Below, piece after piece: positions 47,311-55,087 of a stretch of 64,000 nucleotides of DNA; the stretch's first letter is position 1; each line of letters opens with the position of its first letter. This stretch comes from Agromyces terreus (GTDB taxonomy: Bacteria > Actinomycetota > Actinomycetes > Actinomycetales > Microbacteriaceae). The stretch is from the NCBI RefSeq assembly GCF_009749465.1, contig NZ_WBIS01000007.1:1-64000 (forward strand), given 5' to 3'. The notes under the pieces are model-generated. The model saw only the letters and a program-made list of their open reading frames with translations. It did not search any database and was not told the DNA's origin. Made by a program: the position numbers and the translations under genes.

Positions 47311-48618
47311 TCACCCGAGGTCGGGCGCGTCCCGCCCGTCGAGCTCGGCGAGGCGTCGCGTCAGGAACCGCCGCTCGGGCTCGGTCGGGGCGAGCTCGAT
47401 CGCCCGGCGGTAGCGTGCCGCCGAGGCATCCGCTCGCCCGAGCCGGCGCAGCAGGTCGGCCTGCGCGGCCGGCAGCAGGTGGTAGCCGTCGAGCGAACCG
47501 GATGCCTCGAGCCGCTCGAGCTCGTCGAGCCCCGCCTGCGCGCGGCCGGCCAGGCCGAGGGCGACGGCGCGGTTGAGCTCGATGACGGGCGACGGCGTCA
47601 GGGCGAGCAGGGCGTCGTAGCGTCGCACGATCGCCGGCCAGTCGGTGTCGTCGGCGTGGGCGGCGATCGCGTGCTCGCGCTGGATCTCGGCCTGCAGGCG
47701 ATACGGCCCTGCCGCGGCGGGTCGCGTTGCGTCGAGCCGGTCGAGCACCGCGAGCCCCTGCGCGGTCTCGGCGGCGTCCCACCGGGTGCGGTCCTGCGCG
47801 TCGAGCGGCACGAGATCGCCCGACGCGTCGACGCGGGCCGCCGAACGCGCGTGCTGCAGCAGCAGGAGCGCGAGCAGCCCGCCGGCTTCAGGCTCGTCGG
47901 GCATCAGCTCGACCACGAGGCGGGCGAGCCGGATCGCCTCCTCCTGCAGGTCGAGGCGCAGCAGTCGGTCGCCCGAGCTCGCGAGGTAGCCCTCGTTGTG
48001 CACGAGCATGAGCACCGCGAGCACACCCGAGAGCCGTCGCCGCAGCTCGTCGCCCTCCGGCACCCGGTACGGGATGCCCGCGTTGCGGATCTTGCGCTTG
48101 GCGCGCACGAGCCGCTGGGCCATCGTCGCCTCGGGCACGAGGAACGCGCGCGCGATCTCGGGCGTCTCGAGCCCGCCGACCGTGCGCAGGGTGAGGGCGA
48201 CGCGCGCCTCGAGCGGCAGCGCCGGGTGCGCGCACGTGAAGACCAGCCGCAGCCGGTCGTCGATCTCGGCGGCACCCGAGCGGGCCGCGACCACGTCGGC
48301 CGGATCCGTCGGGGCGCCCGGCCCCCGCATCTCGTCCATCGCCATCCACTCCCTCACCTTGCCGACCTCGACGCCTCGGCGCCGCAGCACGTCGAGCACC
48401 CGATTGCGGGCGACGGTCGTCAGCCACGCGCCGGGGTTGCGCGGAACGCCCTCGCCCGGCCAGCGCTCGGCCGCGCGCACGAACGCGTCGGCGGCGGCAT
48501 CCTCGGCGACGTCCCAGTCGCCCGTGGCGCGGATCAGCGTCGCGACCACGCGCGTCCACTCCTCGCGGTAGGCGCGGTCGACCGCCTCGCGCACCCCGTC
48601 GGGATCGGCTCCGGTCAT
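47311..48618 (-). CDS. ECF sigma factor of the ECF42 type with C-terminal TPR-like extension
   Basis: 435 residues, twice a normal ECF sigma. Region 2 (WDVAEDAAADAFVRAAERWP...PGAWLTTVARNRVLDVLRR) and region 4 (ETPEIARAFLVPEATMAQRLVRAKRKI) are followed by a long helical extension containing DGYHLLPA near residue 380, which matches the conserved C-terminal signature I associate with ECF42. No anti-sigma gene is nearby; these sigma factors are typically linked to DGPF/YCII proteins, and three are encoded here. Starts 7 bp after the first DGPF gene, so they share an operon. Converges with ppc. Confidence 0.92.
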   Translation of the reverse strand: MTGADPDGVREAVDRAYREEWTRVVATLIRATGDWDVAEDAAADAFVRAAERWPGEGVPRNPGAWLTTVARNRVLDVLRRRGVEVGKVREWMAMDEMRGPGAPTDPADVVAARSGAAEIDDRLRLVFTCAHPALPLEARVALTLRTVGGLETPEIARAFLVPEATMAQRLVRAKRKIRNAGIPYRVPEGDELRRRLSGVLAVLMLVHNEGYLASSGDRLLRLDLQEEAIRLARLVVELMPDEPEAGGLLALLLLQHARSAARVDASGDLVPLDAQDRTRWDAAETAQGLAVLDRLDATRPAAAGPYRLQAEIQREHAIAAHADDTDWPAIVRRYDALLALTPSPVIELNRAVALGLAGRAQAGLDELERLEASGSLDGYHLLPAAQADLLRRLGRADASAARYRRAIELAPTEPERRFLTRRLAELDGRDAPDLG

Positions 48619-48625
48619 CGGCCGC

Positions 48626-48967
48626 TCACTCGTCCTCCTCGCCGTTCCAGAACGGGCGCAGCTCGATGCGGCCGCCCCTTGCCATCGGATGCCGCGACGC
48701 GATCTCGATCGCCTCGTCGAGGTCGCGGCACTCGAGGATGTCGAAGCCCGCGATCCACTCCTTGGACTCGGTGAACGGGCCGTCGGTGACGATCGTCTCG
48801 CCGTCGCGGACCCGCACGAGCGTGGCGTCGCGCACCGGCTGGAGCCGCTGCCCCTCGATGCGGGTACCCCGGGCGTCGTTCTCCTCGACCCACTGCTCGA
48901 CGGGGATGCCCTCGTCGCTCGAACGGTCGGGGGCGGTGTCGGTCGCGACGAACATGACATAGCGCAT
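48626..48967 (-). CDS. DGPF/YCII-domain protein, co-operonic with the ECF sigma factor
   Basis: 113 residues. Starts MRYVMFVATD and carries ETIVTDGPFTESKEWIAGFD, the signature that names the DGPF family, then LDEAIEIASRHPMARGGRIELRPFW. YCII-like dimeric alpha-beta fold; the biochemical role is not established. Ribosome site GAGGAGAAG. Preceded by a TGTCGA-N17-CGTCGC promoter at 49035-49007. Confidence 0.92.
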   Translation of the reverse strand: MRYVMFVATDTAPDRSSDEGIPVEQWVEENDARGTRIEGQRLQPVRDATLVRVRDGETIVTDGPFTESKEWIAGFDILECRDLDEAIEIASRHPMARGGRIELRPFWNGEEDE

Positions 48968-49006
48968 GTGCTTCTCCTCAGGTTCCGGTGTTCACGGTAT
49001 GCCCAG

Positions 49007-49035
49007 GCGACGAACGGCGACAGGATGAATCGACA
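49007..49035 (-). promoter_or_regulatory. Probable ECF42-dependent promoter of the minus-strand DGPF-sigma operon
   Basis: On the minus strand, TGTCGA (49035-49030) and CGTCGC (49012-49007) are 17 nt apart. The same motif pair and spacing faces the opposite way at 49083-49111. Located 40 bp before the DGPF start. Confidence 0.7.
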
Positions 49036-49082
49036 GGTCCGAGGCATCCGTTCGAGATTCCTCCGGCGGATGTCCCGAACGG

Positions 49083-49111
49083 TGTCGATCCAGCGCCGAC
49101 CCGTTCGTCGT
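49083..49111 (+). promoter_or_regulatory. Probable ECF42-dependent promoter of the plus-strand DGPF pair
   Basis: TGTCGA (49083-49088), 17-nt spacer, CGTCGT (49106-49111). Matches the divergent promoter in both boxes and spacing; the shared sequence implies recognition by the same sigma factor, most simply the adjacent ECF42. Confidence 0.7.
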
Positions 49112-49149
49112 AGGGGAAAGCGCAGGATGAACGAGAGGAGCGCACCGTG

Positions 49150-49491
49150 ATGGAGATCATGATGTTCGTGGTCGGCGACCCCGAGGTCGAGGCCGGCGAG
49201 GTCGATCAGGAGGCCGTGGCCGAGTGGGACAGGCTGCGGGCCGAGCAGGGCGTGCTCACGCGCGCCATGCGGCTGCGGCCCGCCGACGAGGCGGTGACCG
49301 TGCGGGTCAGGGGCGGCGAGACGATCGTCACCGACGGCCCGTTCGCCGAGTCGAAGGAGTGGATCGCCGGCTACGACCTCCTCGCCGTCGACGACCTCGA
49401 CGAGGCGATCGAGTTGGCCGAGGGCGATCCGCTCGCGCGCCACGGCGCCCTCGAACTGCGGCCGTTCTGGCCGCTCGACCGGGAGGAGTGA
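49150..49491 (+). CDS. DGPF/YCII-domain protein
   Basis: About 113 residues; MEIMMFVVGDPEVE and ETIVTDGPFAESKEWIAGYD. GTG at 49147 directly precedes the ATG at 49150 in frame; GAGGAG at 49135-49140 fits either (6 or 9 nt). Paralogue of the genes at 48626 and 49495, probably by local duplication. Under the TGTCGA-N17-CGTCGT promoter. Confidence 0.9.
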   Translation: MEIMMFVVGDPEVEAGEVDQEAVAEWDRLRAEQGVLTRAMRLRPADEAVTVRVRGGETIVTDGPFAESKEWIAGYDLLAVDDLDEAIELAEGDPLARHGALELRPFWPLDREE

Positions 49492-49494
49492 GCC

Positions 49495-49842
49495 GTGGAG
49501 TACCTGATGCTGGTGCGCAACGATCCCACCGCCGTGCCCTACGATCCCGCCGAGGACGATATCGCCGAGTGGGGCGCCGAGGTCGGCGCGCGCGGCGTCT
49601 GGATCGCGGGCGATCGGCTGCGCCCGCCCGAGTTCGCCAAGACGGTGCGCGTGCGCGACGGGCGATCGCTCGTCACCGACGGCCCGTTCGCCGAGTCCAA
49701 GGAGTGGATCGCGGGCTTCGACGTGCTCGAGGTGCGCGACCTCGACGAGGCGATCGAGATCGCGGCGAAGCATCCGATGGCCAGGTTCGGGTGCATCGAA
49801 CTGCGCCGGGCGTGGCCGCTCGCCGAGGGCTTCGAACCCTGA
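49495..49842 (+). CDS. DGPF/YCII-domain protein
   Basis: 115 residues; MEYLMLVRNDPTAV and RSLVTDGPFAESKEWIAGFD, then LDEAIEIAAKHPMARFGCIEL. GTG start 3 bp after the preceding DGPF gene. Third paralogue of the locus; all three keep the Asp and His positions typical of YCII-like folds. Function unknown. Confidence 0.9.
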   Translation: MEYLMLVRNDPTAVPYDPAEDDIAEWGAEVGARGVWIAGDRLRPPEFAKTVRVRDGRSLVTDGPFAESKEWIAGFDVLEVRDLDEAIEIAAKHPMARFGCIELRRAWPLAEGFEP

Positions 49843-49899
49843 GCGGATGCCGCGTGCCCGGCGCCGTGCGCGGCTTCGGCGCCGCGGCGCCCCGGCCGC

Positions 49900-50667
49900 T
49901 CAGTGCGGCAGCACGAGCATGACGCCGAGCGTGATCATGACGACCGCGATCACCGCGTCGAGCACGCGCCACGCGCGCGGGCTGCCGAGCACGCCGCCGA
50001 GCAGGCGGCTGCCGTAGGCGAGGGCGAAGAACCAGACGAAGCTCGCGAGCCCGGCGCCGGCGGCGAACGCCCAGCGTCCGTCGCCGTGGGTGTTCGCGAT
50101 CGACCCGAGCAGGAACACGGTGTCGAGGTAGACGTGCGGGTTCAGCCAGGTCAGGGCGAGGCAGGTGAACAGGGCCGCGGCGAGTCCCGTGCGTCGCGGC
50201 CCTGCGGTCGGGTGCACGAGCGTCGGGGCCGCGGATGCCGCGGGGCCGGCGACGCGCTCGTCCGGCGCGACGCCGGCGGCCTGCGCGATCCGGACGGTTC
50301 CGCCTTGCGCTGCTGCGCCGCCGTCGTGCGGCCCGGAGGCGGCGTCGATCGCGGCATCCGCCTCGACGTCGAGCGCCTCGCCGCTCGGTCGCAGAACGCG
50401 TCGGGCCGCGAGCAGGCCGTACGTCACGAGGAACGCGGCGCCGGCCCATCGCACGGCTTCGACGAGCCAGGGCACCGCCTGGAGCACGGCTCCGACGCCC
50501 GAGACGCCGATGCAGATCAGCACGAGGTCGCTGAGGGCGCAGACGAGGGCCACCGCGAACACGTGCTCGCGGCGCACGCCCTGGCGCAGCACGAAGAGAT
50601 TCTGCGCGCCGATGGCGACGATCAGCGAGAGGCCGAGGCCGAAGCCAGCGAGCAGGGAGGAGGGCAC
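49900..50667 (-). CDS. lysE: LysE/ArgO-family amino acid exporter
   Basis: 255 residues, six hydrophobic segments. LGLSLIVAIGAQNLFVLRQGVRREH and LTWLNPHVYLDTVFLLGS are LysE hallmarks; it exports lysine or arginine across the membrane. The loop between TM3 and TM4 (about residues 95-165) carries a long Ala/Gly/Asp-rich insertion absent from typical LysE (about 200-230 residues). GTG start. Divergent from its LysG-like regulator, the standard arrangement. Confidence 0.92.
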   Translation of the reverse strand: MPSSLLAGFGLGLSLIVAIGAQNLFVLRQGVRREHVFAVALVCALSDLVLICIGVSGVGAVLQAVPWLVEAVRWAGAAFLVTYGLLAARRVLRPSGEALDVEADAAIDAASGPHDGGAAAQGGTVRIAQAAGVAPDERVAGPAASAAPTLVHPTAGPRRTGLAAALFTCLALTWLNPHVYLDTVFLLGSIANTHGDGRWAFAAGAGLASFVWFFALAYGSRLLGGVLGSPRAWRVLDAVIAVVMITLGVMLVLPH

Positions 50668-50707
50668 CCGTCGAGGCTACGGCGCGCGATCTCATCAATC
50701 CAGCTCA

Positions 50708-50722
50708 GGTTCCTTCAGAACC
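50708..50722. promoter_or_regulatory. Candidate LysG operator GGTTC-N5-GAACC
   Basis: Perfect 5-bp inverted repeat with a 5-bp spacer in the 71-bp lysE-lysG divergent region. It sits just upstream of TAGCGT (50725-50730), a -10-like element 8 nt before the lysG ATG. Confidence 0.5.
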
Positions 50723-50738
50723 ATTAGCGTTGCTTCAT

Positions 50739-51719
50739 ATGGAGATCCCGCTCGACCTCGCGCGCACCCTGGCCGCCGTCATCGACGAGGGCACGTTCGA
50801 CGCGGCCGCACGCCGGCTCAGGGTGACCCCGTCGGCGGTGTCGCAGCGCATCAAGGCGCTCGAGCAGCAGCTCGGACGCGTTCTCGTCGTGCGCTCGAAG
50901 CCCGTCAGGGCGACGGAGGCCGGGGGCGCAGTCGTGCGCCTCGCCCGCCAGGTGGCGCTCCTCGAGCACGACACCCTCGCCGAGTTCGGGCTCGAGGCGG
51001 GCGCGCCCGACGGTGCCGGCCGGGCCCAAGGGGCCGACGGGTCCGCCGCGTCCGGCGCCGCGCGGCCCGCGCGCCCGGTGACGCTGCCGTTGGCCGTGAA
51101 CGCCGATTCGCTCGCCACGTGGTTCCTCCCGGCGCTCGCGCGCGTCGCGCGGAGGCATCCGGTCGTGTTCGACCTGCATCGGGACGACCAGGACTTCACG
51201 GTCGGCCTGCTCGAGTCGGGCACGGTCATGGGCGCGGTGACCTCGCAGGCCACGCCGGTGGCCGGATGCCTCGTCCGCCCGCTCGGAGTCATGCGCTACG
51301 AGGCGGTGGCGACGCCGGAGTTCGCCGCGCGCTGGGGCCTCGGCGGTGACGCGGCGGATGCCTTCGAGGCGGCGCCCGTCGTCGAGTTCGATCGCCGCGA
51401 CGACCTGCAGCGCGGATACCTCGCCGCGCGCGGTCTCGACGCCGACCTGCCGCCGCGGCATTTCGTGCCCGCGTCGAGCGATTTCGCGTCGGCCGTGCGG
51501 CTCGGTCTCGGATGGGGCTTGCTGCCGGGCTTCCAGTCCTCCGACGGGCTGGCCTCGGGCGGGCTGGTCCGGCTCGGCGGCCCGCACGTCGACGTGCCGT
51601 TGCACTGGCAGCAGTGGAACCTGCGCTCACCGCTGCTCGACGCCGTCGCCGACGCGCTCGCCGAGGAGGCCGCGACGGCCCTTCGCGCGCCCACCCCCGC
51701 TCGGGGGTGGAAGCGGTAG
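50739..51719 (+). CDS. lysG: LysR-type regulator of the amino acid exporter (LysG/ArgP-like)
   Basis: 326 residues. HTH: TFDAAARRLRVTPSAVSQRIKALEQQLGRVLVVR (in part), matching the LysG/ArgP subgroup, and effector-domain blocks TLPLAVNADSLATWFLPAL and GWGLLPGFQS. A Gly/Ala-rich linker (about residues 85-110) is expanded. ATG 50739 is chosen over a TTG at 50730. Activates lysE in response to basic amino acids in studied homologues; arginine versus lysine cannot be told here. Confidence 0.9.
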   Translation: MEIPLDLARTLAAVIDEGTFDAAARRLRVTPSAVSQRIKALEQQLGRVLVVRSKPVRATEAGGAVVRLARQVALLEHDTLAEFGLEAGAPDGAGRAQGADGSAASGAARPARPVTLPLAVNADSLATWFLPALARVARRHPVVFDLHRDDQDFTVGLLESGTVMGAVTSQATPVAGCLVRPLGVMRYEAVATPEFAARWGLGGDAADAFEAAPVVEFDRRDDLQRGYLAARGLDADLPPRHFVPASSDFASAVRLGLGWGLLPGFQSSDGLASGGLVRLGGPHVDVPLHWQQWNLRSPLLDAVADALAEEAATALRAPTPARGWKR

Positions 51720-51822
51720 ACGATCCTCGCTGGGAACTCAACCCCTAGTCCGTCGTCGCCGACGCGGGTTGACTGGTCCTCGAGCACGGCAGACCGCCGA
51801 TCGCTCGCGAAGGGAGTCCACC

Positions 51823-51996
51823 ATGGGAATCGATGACCGCGTCGAGAACACCGCCGAAGACCTCAAGGGCAAGGCGAAGGAGGCCCACGGCAAGATGACC
51901 GGAGACGACGAGAAGGTCGCCGAAGGCAAGGCCGATCAGGCCAAGGCCGACCTCAAGAACGCTGCTGAGGACGTCAAGGACGCCTTCAAGCACTGA
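51823..51996 (+). CDS. CsbD-family stress protein
   Basis: 57 residues, highly charged and helical: GIDDRVENTAEDLKGKAKEA, HGKMTGDDEKVAEGKADQAK. CsbD proteins are general-stress proteins of unknown mechanism. AGGGAG ribosome site 6 nt before the ATG. Single gene closed by the terminator at 52038. Confidence 0.9.
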   Translation: MGIDDRVENTAEDLKGKAKEAHGKMTGDDEKVAEGKADQAKADLKNAAEDVKDAFKH

Positions 51997-52037
51997 CCTC
52001 CTCGGGCCGCACCGCGACGGTGCCGCCTGAGGTGAGC

Positions 52038-52074
52038 GAGAACGCCCGCACCCGGGGAGAGTGCGGGCGTTCTC
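52038..52074. terminator. Bidirectional terminator between csbD and aspC
   Basis: Perfect 14-bp arms (52038-52051, GAGAACGCCCGCAC, and 52061-52074) with a 9-nt loop between convergent genes. Confidence 0.85.
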
Positions 52075-52099
52075 GTGCGTCCGATGCCGGCGGCTCCGC

Positions 52100-53329
52100 T
52101 CAGGCGAAGAGGCGCTGCAGGCGCTGCACGCCCTCGAGCAGGGGCGCGTCGCCCAGGGCGTAGCTGAAGCGCAGGAAGCCGCTGGGGCCGAAGGCCTCGC
52201 CGGGCACGGCGGCGACCTCGGCCTGGTCGAGGATCAGGTCGGCGAGCTCGAGCGAGTTCGTGGGCGTCACGCCGCCCCAGGTGCGACCGAGCAAGCCGGT
52301 GACGTCGGGATACACGTAGAAGGCGCCCTCGGGCACCGGCACGGTGAGGCCGTCGATCTTCGACAGCTCCGACACGATGAGGCGGCGTCGGCGGTCGAAG
52401 GCGCGGCGCATCTCCTCGACGGCGTCCTGCGGGCCGTTCAGGGCGGCGATCGCGGCGCGCTGCGAGATGTTCGACACGTTCGACGTGAGGTGGGACTGCA
52501 GGTTCGCGGCGCCCTTGATGACGTCGGCGGGACCGACCATCCAGCCGAGGCGCCAGCCGGTCATGGCGTACGTCTTGGCGACGCCGTTCACGAGGATCGT
52601 CTGGTTCGCGAGCTCGGGCACCGCCTCGACGATCGACAGGGCGCGCGGCGGGGCGGCGCCGACCTCGGTGTCGAGCCCGGCGTAGGTGAGGTTCTGGTAG
52701 ATCTCGTCGGTCACGACCCAGATGCCGTGCTCGAGCGCCCACTCGCCGATGGCGCGGGTCTGCTCGGGGGAGTAGACGGCGCCGGTCGGGTTCGACGGCG
52801 ACACGAACAGCAGCACCTTCGTGCGCTCGGTGCGGGCGGCCTCGAGCTGTTCGACGGTGACGAGGTAGCCCTGGTCGCTGCCCGCGAACACGTCGACCTG
52901 CACGCCGCCGGCGAGCTTGATCGCCTCGGGGTACGTCGTCCAGTAGGGGGTCGGCACGAGCACCTCGTCGCCCGCGTCGAGCAGCACCTGGAACGCCTGG
53001 TAGACCGCCTGCTTGCCGCCGTTCGTGACGACGACCTGGCCGGGCGAGACCTCGAGGCCCGAGTCGCGCAACGTCTTCGCGGCGATCGCCTCGCGCATCT
53101 CGGGCAGGCCCGGGGCGGGCGTGTAGCGGTGGTTGCGGGGCTCGTGCACGGCCGCGAGCGCGGCCTCGACGATGTGCTCGGGCGTGGCGAAGTCGGGCTC
53201 GCCCGCGGCATACGAGATGACCGGGCGGCCCTCGGCCTGCAGGGCCTTCGCCTTCGCGTCGACCTTCAGGGTCGCGGACTCGGCGATGGCGGCGATACGG
53301 GCGGAAAGGCGCGGCTTCTCGGTCACCAC
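52100..53329 (-). CDS. aspC: Aspartate aminotransferase (class I PLP aminotransferase)
   Basis: 409 residues. [57 protein letters not shown] and the PLP Lys in [19 protein letters not shown] are present; AspC of the Ib subgroup. Makes aspartate from oxaloacetate and glutamate. In Actinobacteria this gene is commonly encoded near secE-nusG, as here. Two GTG codons (53329, 53326) are possible starts. Confidence 0.95.
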   Translation of the reverse strand: MVTEKPRLSARIAAIAESATLKVDAKAKALQAEGRPVISYAAGEPDFATPEHIVEAALAAVHEPRNHRYTPAPGLPEMREAIAAKTLRDSGLEVSPGQVVVTNGGKQAVYQAFQVLLDAGDEVLVPTPYWTTYPEAIKLAGGVQVDVFAGSDQGYLVTVEQLEAARTERTKVLLFVSPSNPTGAVYSPEQTRAIGEWALEHGIWVVTDEIYQNLTYAGLDTEVGAAPPRALSIVEAVPELANQTILVNGVAKTYAMTGWRLGWMVGPADVIKGAANLQSHLTSNVSNISQRAAIAALNGPQDAVEEMRRAFDRRRRLIVSELSKIDGLTVPVPEGAFYVYPDVTGLLGRTWGGVTPTNSLELADLILDQAEVAAVPGEAFGPSGFLRFSYALGDAPLLEGVQRLQRLFA

Positions 53330-53416
53330 GCCAGTCTACCGAGCGGATGCCGCGGGCGGCCGTGCGTGACGACGTGCACGTCGTGCACGACGTGCGCGAC
53401 GGGCCGCGCGGCGGGG

Positions 53417-54934
53417 CTACAGGTTCTGCCCGATGTCCCACAGGCGGTCGGGGCGTCCGTCGATGGCCTCCGAGACGCCGAGCGCCTGGTCGTCGCTGAG
53501 CGACGCGACGTAGTCGATGACGCCGCGCGCGACGCCGAGGCGGTGCACCTCCGAGGCATCCGGAACCGGCACGCCCTCGGGCTTCGCGACGCGCAGCAGC
53601 GCGTAGCCCTCGGTCGCCAGGTCGACGAGCTCGCGCAGGCGCTGCGGCACCCGGTGCCGGTCGTAGTCGTCGGTGACCCACGCGGTGAGGCCCTTGACCG
53701 CGCGCGTGATGACCCGGCTGAGCCCCCGCTGGTACATGGCGATGTCGGAGCGGTCGAGGATGAAGTGCCGGTGCACGAACTTCAGCACCTCGACCTGGTG
53801 CCAGGCGAGCGCGTCGAGCGTGACGAGCCCGGTGCGGATCTCGTCGGCGGGCGCGGGCACGACGGAGTCCTGGAGGTGGTTGATCCAGCGGTACGTGAAC
53901 GACGAGAGTGCGCGCTCGGCCGCGATCGACCCGTCGAACGGGATCGACAGCAGCCCGTCGACGAGGTCGTCGGCGACGACGTCGACGGCCTCGGCGAACG
54001 CCTCGTCGGAGGCGATCCACGCGTCGGAGCGGTGCAGCTTGCGGCGCAGCCCCTCGAGGCCGGCGCCCGGGGGAGCGGAGCGGGCGCCGATCGCGTCGTC
54101 GTCGAGGTCGCGCAGACTCGCGCCGTCCTCGATGAAGCCGCGGAACTCGCGGGCCACCGACCCCTGGCTGAGCAGGCCCGCCCGGTAGAAGTCGTCGACG
54201 TCGTGGATCGAGTAGGCGATGTCGTCGGCGATGTCCATGACCGAGCACTCGAGCGACTGCATGAGCGGCGGGAGCCCGTCGCGGGCCGAGGCGAGGTCGG
54301 CCGCGTCGAGGTCGTACGCCGAGAACTTGCCCACGTCGACCCCGCCGGAGACGCGGCGAAGGCCCCGGGGCAGCGATCCGCCGCCGAGCGAGGAGACGTC
54401 GACGAACCGGGTCCACGGGTACTTCGCGACGGCGGTGCGCACGGCGGCCGTGAGGTTGAGGCCGTGCGGTGCGATGGCCGAAACGTCGAGCGCGGTGATG
54501 ATGCGGTAGGTCTGCGCGTTGCCCTCGAACCCGTCGCTGAGGCCGAGCTCCTCGCGGGCGAGGCGGTCGAGCACGCGCTCGCCGAGGTGCCCGAACGGCG
54601 GGTGGCCGAGGTCGTGGGCGCTCGCGGCGGCCTGCACGGCGACGGCGTCGCAGCCGTGGGCGGCGGCGAGGTCGCGGCTCGGGGACGCGGCATCCGTCAG
54701 CCCCACGGCGATGGCGCGTGCCACGGCCGTGACCTTGATCGAGTGCGTGAGCCGGTTCTGCACGAGGGGGCCGGCGCCGGGCTGGGCGATGACCTGCGTG
54801 ACGGCCGACAGCCGCGAGAAGTACGGCGAGAACCGGATGCGTTCGAGGTCGAGCCGGAACTCGGAGTGCTCGCCCGTGATCTGCAGGCTGCTCTGCGGTT
54901 CGGCGACGAGCCGGCTTCCGCGTTCGGTCGACAT
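53417..54934 (-). CDS. dgt: Deoxyguanosinetriphosphate triphosphohydrolase-like HD protein
   Basis: 505 residues, HD superfamily. RLTHSIKVTAVARAI provides the first His, AASAHDLGHPPFGHLGERVL the HD pair, and DIADDIAYSIHDVDDF the distal Asp. Hydrolyses dNTPs (dGTP in the type enzyme) to deoxynucleoside and triphosphate. The N-terminal HSEFRLDLERIRFSPYFSRLSAVTQV is typical of type-1 dGTPases. The 87-bp gap to aspC holds short GACGTGCACGTCGTGCACGA palindromic repeats at about 53368-53392. Confidence 0.9.
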   Translation of the reverse strand: MSTERGSRLVAEPQSSLQITGEHSEFRLDLERIRFSPYFSRLSAVTQVIAQPGAGPLVQNRLTHSIKVTAVARAIAVGLTDAASPSRDLAAAHGCDAVAVQAAASAHDLGHPPFGHLGERVLDRLAREELGLSDGFEGNAQTYRIITALDVSAIAPHGLNLTAAVRTAVAKYPWTRFVDVSSLGGGSLPRGLRRVSGGVDVGKFSAYDLDAADLASARDGLPPLMQSLECSVMDIADDIAYSIHDVDDFYRAGLLSQGSVAREFRGFIEDGASLRDLDDDAIGARSAPPGAGLEGLRRKLHRSDAWIASDEAFAEAVDVVADDLVDGLLSIPFDGSIAAERALSSFTYRWINHLQDSVVPAPADEIRTGLVTLDALAWHQVEVLKFVHRHFILDRSDIAMYQRGLSRVITRAVKGLTAWVTDDYDRHRVPQRLRELVDLATEGYALLRVAKPEGVPVPDASEVHRLGVARGVIDYVASLSDDQALGVSEAIDGRPDRLWDIGQNL

Positions 54935-55051
54935 CCGCGCTCCCCTCGGTCGGCCGCGGCGACGGATGTCCCGTGCGGCCGTCCTCCCAATCTACGGCCG
55001 TGCCCGGTGCGGGCGCGGCATCCGCTCGCTTCCGTCATGGAAGATCACAAC

Positions 55052-55081
55052 TGGGTCACGCGACCCACTCTGGGGTATGCT
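55052..55081 (+). promoter_or_regulatory. Promoter/operator of the membrane hydrolase-like gene
   Basis: TGGGTC-ACGC-GACCCA (55052-55067) is a perfect 6-bp inverted repeat immediately upstream of TATGCT (55076-55081), a -10 element exactly 6 nt before the GTG at 55088. Transcript is probably leaderless and may be repressed at the palindrome. Confidence 0.55.
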
Positions 55082-55087
55082 CCGCGC

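Noticed and set aside
52061-55087. Open frame upstream of and in frame with the hydrolase-like gene
   Set aside because: It is antisense to aspC and dgt, both with intact catalytic motifs. The gene proper starts at GTG 55088 after a -10 element.
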